Below, in pieces: positions 58,657 to 64,000 of a stretch of 64,000 nucleotides of DNA. This DNA comes from Eutypa lata. Taxonomy: Eukaryota > Ascomycota > Sordariomycetes > Xylariales > Diatrypaceae. Under the pieces are notes generated by a model, which had not been told where the DNA came from, did no database searches, and saw nothing but the letters and a program-made list of their open reading frames with translations. The position numbers and the translations under genes are program-made. How positions within the stretch are numbered: the stretch's first letter is position 1; each line of letters begins with the position of its first letter. The stretch spans positions 1,984,001 to 2,048,000 of the forward strand of contig JAKULF010000007.1 in assembly GCA_022661535.1 (NCBI GenBank), in the 5' to 3' direction.

Positions 58657-60824
58657 TCAAGATTTCGGCGACCCCTGATCACCCCCAACAAGATGGAGCA
58701 AAGACGCCTTCACCTCCGACAGGCGCTTCTTCGTCTTCGGCCTGGACATGGCTATGGCAATCAGAGCCACCAGCGAAGCCAGCGGCACAGAAGTCGCAAA
58801 GTACAAGCCGATGGTGTACCCGCTCATGTTGCGCACGTCGTCGTCCATCGAGAAGGTGCCGGCGATCAGGCTGAACGGGATGAAGAAGGTCGCCAACCAC
58901 GTCAGGCGCCGGATGTTGTGGTTGTCAGCCAGGCTCCGCTGGGAATCCTCTATCGACATGACGGCCGTCACGACGGTCGTGAGCCGGTCGATGCGCGCCT
59001 GGTACTCTTCTAGCTGCGAGAGCACGAGCTTGAAGTCGTCCTGGTAGCTGCTGATCGAGCCCAGAGGGGGATGATGGCACGCCGTTTGGCCGTACTCTGG
59101 GTCTGCAGCGGCTGAGTGCGCGCTGCCCGCGGCCGAATGGGGCGTTAGAGCGCCTAGCTCTGGGGACACTGCGGAGGGGCTTTTGCCGTAGCAGGGGAAA
59201 CGAAAGACGTGCCGTAGAGTATCGTGTATCATCTCTCGGTATAGAGGTATGAACCGCCTCCACATGTGCAGCTTCGGAAGCGTAACATCGGAGTGGTTGC
59301 CGGCCGCGAACTGAAGCTTCACGAGCTCCAAGTCTACTTGGTTCAGGCGCGTCTTGATGTAATCCGTCATTGTGAGCCATTCGGAGCAGATTAGATGTAA
59401 GAGGACCTGCATCGGGATGTGCACACTCGACACAGGCCCGGTGGGGAAGACCTCCGACTGCTGTGCCCAGTATAGAAAATCTTCGTAGAAGCCATTGTGG
59501 TATAAGTCAGAGTCTTGTTGAGATTTGTTTTTCTCCGGAGCATTTGGCCAACTATCCTGCTGAGAGCCGTACTGGGGAGTCGGATGGGAGATGCGACGGC
59601 CCCGCCATAGTGGGAACCCTTTATTCACAGTTGGATCTAGGAGAAGCACGCCTACAATCCGGAGTTAGTCATGATCAGTTCCGCCTTCATACAGCCGTTT
59701 GCATAGTTATTTACTCACCCACTCGACTCCCGGATGGGGACTGCTCTTTCGGCAGCCAAAGCGCTGCTCTGGATCTAGTCAAGCCCACAACTGCCCCTTT
59801 CTTATCCCACCAAGCCTTGTTGCTTAGGTCGTCGTCTGGTCGCCTCAGTATATTAAACCGCTGAGCTTCCTCGCATGCCTCTTTCCAATCATTTCCCGAT
59901 TCAAAATATCTTGCCGTGACGTACCGAAGTTGCGTCCAGTTTGTGCGTTTCCGAACGACGTCCAGATATGGAGGATCTCGCCATCTGTCACGGACGTTAT
60001 ACCAAGCGTAATCAACTATATGCGCCCGGAAGAAGTCTGGCTCGATCTTCACTGTAGATTTGGGTGTCATTAGTCATTCTAGGAGAATCCTAGTTGTAGG
60101 AAGTTCATCTGTCGGTACGTAGGGTTGCCGCCGACGTTGAAGGTTGAGGATTGACCTACGTTTCTGTCCTAAAACCTCAATAACATCCCTCGAAAGGTCC
60201 TCGACTACATAAAGTCTGAGTTGAAGATTGGGGTCGGTAACACTCTCATCTAATTTCTGGCCGAGACTATCGGCGGTTTTGATTGGCGTTGGTTTCTCCA
60301 CCTTATCAGTGTAGAAGTCCAGTACGGAAACCTCAGTCTTCGTGAACCGCCTTTCACGCTCTATCTTAGCCTGGCCTTTTTGTTCTTCCGACTTTGGGTT
60401 CACTATGGTATTTCGGGTCAGAGATCTGTGGTTTCAGGGATTTGGCATTACGCTTCGAGGGCGAACTTAGACGCTCGTGACAGGCTTTGGTGGTCACCTA
60501 CATTCGTCCCATCGCTGAGGCTGGGTACCAATCTGCATGAAATCGGCCAGTAGTCTCAGGTTAATCCACCCTACTCTTGAGAGCTGTTTCACGTAGGCTA
60601 GATACGGTCTTTTCTTGTTTTCCCTTGAGAAGGTGTTCGTATAAGCTATGACACTGGACTCGACTTGTGGTTCTCACTTACGATTCTGTGTTCCATTTCG
60701 CTGCTAATACATCGTATTGGTCGTCTGCATAGGCGTCGCCAAACTGTTCATAGTTCCTGTTGGCAAGCTCTGGCCTATACCAAGGGTCACCTTGGTCGCC
60801 AGCCTTGCGGAATTCCTTAGCCAT
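58657..60824 (-). CDS. Fungal CorA-like divalent-cation-transporter-fold protein
   Basis: Five exons (60824-60682, 60575-60502, 60402-60160, 60051-59719, 59651-58657) restore a single 595-residue frame. Key joins: RWDELNPKSEEQ, VIEVLGQKLKIEPDFFRAHI and GSRVGVLLLDPTVNKG. The cytosolic part carries the segment usual in fungal CorA-like proteins (EPDFFRAHIVDYAWYNVRD, about residue 155) and a long helical stretch (DFKLVLSQLEEYQARIDRLT) followed by DSQRSLADNHNIRRLTWLAT. Two membrane helices end the protein (about 515-535, LATFFIPFSLIAGTFSM; about 545-567, YFATSVPLASLVALIAIAM), as in CorA. The bacterial YGMN selectivity motif is replaced by GTFSMD, common in these fungal members, so magnesium transport cannot be assumed. 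Every intron was needed to keep the frame; none leaves an internal stop. Confidence 0.87.
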
Positions 60825-62074
60825 GATAACGTTTGACGTTAGATTGGATATATATAAAGTAGAATGTGCGTTTCTCTCCTGTATTTTTCGAAGTTATATC
60901 ACCTCGCCATTTATATATACCGGAGCGACAGTGTTGTAATGAAGGCATGTAACGGCTTTGTTCCAAGCCATGTGCAAAAATGAGTAATGCCTACCTCACA
61001 TGCGGCTGAACTCCCCCCCCTGAACAGCGACCAAAAATAACCCCACACAAATAATCTATCGAACATTTCGCTGCCACGCATGCCAAGTAAGACAATCCAA
61101 ATATGGCTGGCGTCTAACTGCATAGTAGGCGCAGCGAGGCATATCCCACCCCCAAAGTGCAGAATTTGATTGGTATTTCCGGGGTGATCGGTAAGACCGA
61201 TCTCGAAGTAATTGGGTACAATTCTACTTCCTATGTGAGATGCAACACCATGCGAGTGCTTTGCTTTGTTTCCATAATACAACGGCTCAGCCCGCTCGCT
61301 TGCTCGTCGGCTACTGACAGTCAATTGATGTTGCATTGGTACAAGCGAGAGCCCAGTCGAGGAGGGGCATTCGAGTTTTACGCCCCGAAGCCTTCAGATA
61401 TGGCACTTTGAAACCAGAGAACTAGAATGCTTCATTTTTAGAGGCTTCAAATGTTCTGACCCAATTTTCAAATCCACCCGACATTTAGTTTAAGCTTTCT
61501 CGGGCCGTCCCCTATCTCTCGCTAGGTAGGTATACGTGTTCTATAAATAGTAATTCTATAGCTAATGAATGCGCCAAGCGTATTTGGCATTGTAGGTTAT
61601 TGTAGCAACCCCTTAAACTTGTAAATTCTCTACACAGAGTACAATAGTATTAAATTATTGAAAGAGGGCTAAAGTGCGATTACATAGCAATTAAAGAAGA
61701 TGTTTAGAAGTTTTCTTCCCTTCACACTATATACTGTATTCAAGGTTAAGTATTTAAGGTCGAGTCGCCACGTCTGCGACGAGATTTCGGATAAAGGGGG
61801 TTAACATGGCATAAATAAAGGTCAGGCTAAGGTCAACTCATTCGGCTGAGCGGTGCAATGCAGGAAGTATAACTGTTCATTGAATGGACGGGAGCATATG
61901 TTCTTCTTCTTCTATTTTTTATTTTTTAATTCTTTTATAAATGATACATTCGAAAATTAGAACAACGTGAAACACGTTCTCGTATATTCGTAGGGCAACT
62001 TTGTCTAAGCTACTACTCAAAAACCGACTAAATTACCATCTGAATACTAATACGGATCGATCTCGCCCAGGAAG
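60825..62074. other. Intergenic region
   Basis: Promoter of the CorA-like gene and 3' flank of the edge gene. An open frame at 60911-61336 on the minus strand has no recognisable feature and is not called. Confidence 0.55.
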
Positions 62075-64000
62075 TTACTCCAGTCTCGCACTCTCCAAAG
62101 CTAGGAAATCCCCGTCAGGTCCACTGTCCTGTTCAAATACGGACACAATTGCTTTGGAGACTATTTGAGGGCAACCCACCGCTTCATCATGACCCATGAA
62201 GTTCCGATAATTGACAACATGGTTCTCGACACTTGTGTCAAACTCACGCTGCTTGGACAGAGAAGAACGAGGCTCGTCATAAACGCAGACCGCGGGGAAG
62301 AGACAAATCTTGACTTGCCATTTGCCCATCTCCAGCGCGTTGCTAGATGAAGCAAATACATCGCCCCTATAATTCCCCACGCTTCCGCTATACCCATGCC
62401 GCGACATTGTCCGCTGGTCGAACGGCGTGCCTGGATGGTAGAACTCTAGCCGGTATCGCTTATCATCGAGAAGCAGCCGCGTCTTGAGGTGTAAAGCGCT
62501 CGCAAAGACGGGTTGGAATGACAGTTCTGCAGGGAGCTCTGGAAATCCTTCACGATCGTGCATTTCCTCGTCTATGACGTTGGATTGGAGAGCCGGCGCA
62601 AGGAAGACACCTAAGTCGATAACTAGTTCTTGAGACTTGCTATAAAGTGTCTCTTCGGCAAATTTGGGTTCCGTCATCCACGCGTCGTGAGCTAAGACAT
62701 CCATAGTCCTAAGAGCAGCAGCTCCGCCTTTGAGACTATCAGTACTACTATGACCATACCGTCTGAGGGGTATAGACTTACTCTTGGTTATGATATGTTG
62801 CCTATACTTCTCCAGAAGTACTTGTTAGGGTGTTTCAGGGAACGAAGATTCAAACACGGACGAACATACTAGTTAGCAAAAACAAGTCAGTGTACCATTT
62901 TCCGCCATATCTTATAGCAGAACGAGAAAGGTAGGGCATCAACTTGTTTTTAGTACTTACTGTATGCGGAGACAAGGGACCGCAAGATATCCTGTCTTCC
63001 GAGCTGGCGACGTTCGGCAAAGATTCCCAACATCTCTAACTCGGAGATATCTCTCCCGCCAACAGAATTCTTGATCATGTTCTGCTCACTGACTCCCATG
63101 ATCCTATGCAAGAGGGAATGGAGACTAATGGTCGAGGTTGATACACCATTCGCGGCATCAGGGGAATGCGGCTTGCCCAGTGACAAGCAGGCTGTGCCGA
63201 TTTTGTTGTCAACCCAGGAGAAGTCCCCATGAATCGAAGCGACATCATATCCGTAGAAGTGCGCTGCTACTTTGGTGCTGTGATCGTTCAATTTTCTCAG
63301 GTTCAGAATAGCCTGTTTTAGTGAAGAATTCTCCGAGTGAGTAGAGTCTCTCAGTTCTGCGTATCGAGTAACCAGCTGTTTGTGCTCCTCTTGAAGAATA
63401 GTATGCTGGTTGCTTAGAAGGTGGTATTCATCGGCCCTCGCTCTCTGGACGGCGTCAACGTTTTTCAATGAGCATACGCGCTCCTTGTACCGTTTCTGAA
63501 GACCTGCATAATTCTTTTGGAGCCCCAAATATTTATCAGGACTATCCGGGCACCTAGCAGTAGCCGCTTTATCTAATAACGGCAATGAAGACGGCGACGA
63601 CGGCGGCGAGAGTTCATACACCCCATCGACATGAGAATGATTTGTTCACCCTTCCTTATGACTCTGACCCGCCTCAGTCTGAGCCCGATTATTAGTTCAA
63701 CTGATGATGCTAGATTTTACATGAGGGGAGTGAACGATTTGCATTTCTTACATAATCAACACCTGCTTGAGTAATTCCGTTTGGTGCTTGATGATTCATA
63801 ATTAGGACAGTTTCGTCTAACATGCTCAAAGCCGGCACATCCTCATTCGATAAATGCGACTCTTGAAGGTCGGAGGAGGTTGTGATGGGATCTTGGGGTA
63901 AGTGATCATCCATACGATCTTTGGCCTGCTTAATTTTCAATACCATTTCTGGTGGTAGTCCCGTGAGGTACGATGTCCCTTGCTGCAAGAATTCGGGCGT
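62075..64000 (-). CDS. Coiled-coil protein of unknown function, 5' part beyond the window edge
   Basis: The gene enters from the right edge. The 3' structure is clear: a long exon down to 62961, a 39-base exon (62820-62782, LLEKYRQHIITK) and a last exon 62727-62075 join as SAYILLEKYRQHIITK, then SGAAALRTMDVLAHDAW. The long exon encodes a probable coiled coil (about 63540-63340: YLGLQKNYAGLQKRYKERVC, then EYHLLSNQHTILQEEHKQLV). An upstream exon from the edge to a GTAAGA donor at 63751 encodes LTGLPPEMVLKIKQAKDRMD, somewhat like an F-box start. Its junction to the long exon is unresolved: an in-frame TGA at about 63648-63646 and lack of an acceptor in the right phase prevent a clean join. They may be one gene with an unseen intron, two genes, or a damaged copy. 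No family is recognised. Confidence 0.55.

Noticed and set aside
60911..61336. 141-codon minus-strand frame upstream of the CorA-like gene
   Set aside because: Begins with ATG but shows no domain, no codon pattern like neighbours, and lies where the CorA-like promoter should be.

Overview
The window is 64 kb of nuclear DNA from a filamentous ascomycete (Pezizomycotina, probably a Sordariomycete). This rests on short introns (about 50-170 bp) with GTRAGT-type donors, and on families typical of these fungi: a UstYa-like DUF3328 protein, a HET-domain protein, a fungal CorA-like protein, a small Zn2Cys6 regulator, fungal MED1, HFI1 and MRC1. I support 15 protein-coding genes, one running off the right edge, plus one BTB pseudogene. 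Exon-intron structures were derived by hand from splice signals and reading-frame continuity.

Layout. 1-2.1 kb: AT-rich, no gene. 2.1-7.8 kb, plus strand: cysteine-rich single-pass membrane protein, BTB/POZ protein, UstYa-like protein. 7.8-14.3 kb: gene-poor, with a tRNA-like element, a decayed BTB pseudogene and the upstream region of Wee1. 14.3-31.1 kb: a block of housekeeping cell-cycle and transcription genes, namely Wee1 kinase (+), gamma-tubulin complex component 3 (-), SAGA subunit HFI1/ADA1 (+) and replication-checkpoint mediator MRC1 (+), the last with an overlapping SCB/MCB motif upstream. 32.0-35.0 kb, plus strand: two lineage-specific proteins. 36.3-42.6 kb, minus strand: a HET protein with ankyrin repeats nested inside the HET domain, and MED1. 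44.0-49.7 kb, minus strand: a disordered protein with repeated KVxF modules and a 211-residue Zn2Cys6 regulator. 49.7-53.8 kb: no gene. 53.8-64 kb, minus strand: AIM24-like protein, isopenicillin-N-synthase-like dioxygenase, CorA-like membrane protein, and a coiled-coil protein cut by the edge.

Functional logic. The 14-31 kb block joins mitotic entry (Wee1), microtubule nucleation (GCP3), transcription coactivation (HFI1) and S-phase checkpoint (MRC1); HFI1 and MED1 both belong to the RNA polymerase II coactivator machinery. The flanks hold accessory genes (UstYa, BTB, HET, dioxygenase) with no complete biosynthetic cluster. The items most worth a second look are the nested HET/ankyrin protein, the repeated KVxF motifs, the tRNA-like element with two B boxes, the diverged repeat pair at 0.25 and 56.3 kb, and the solitary UstYa gene.
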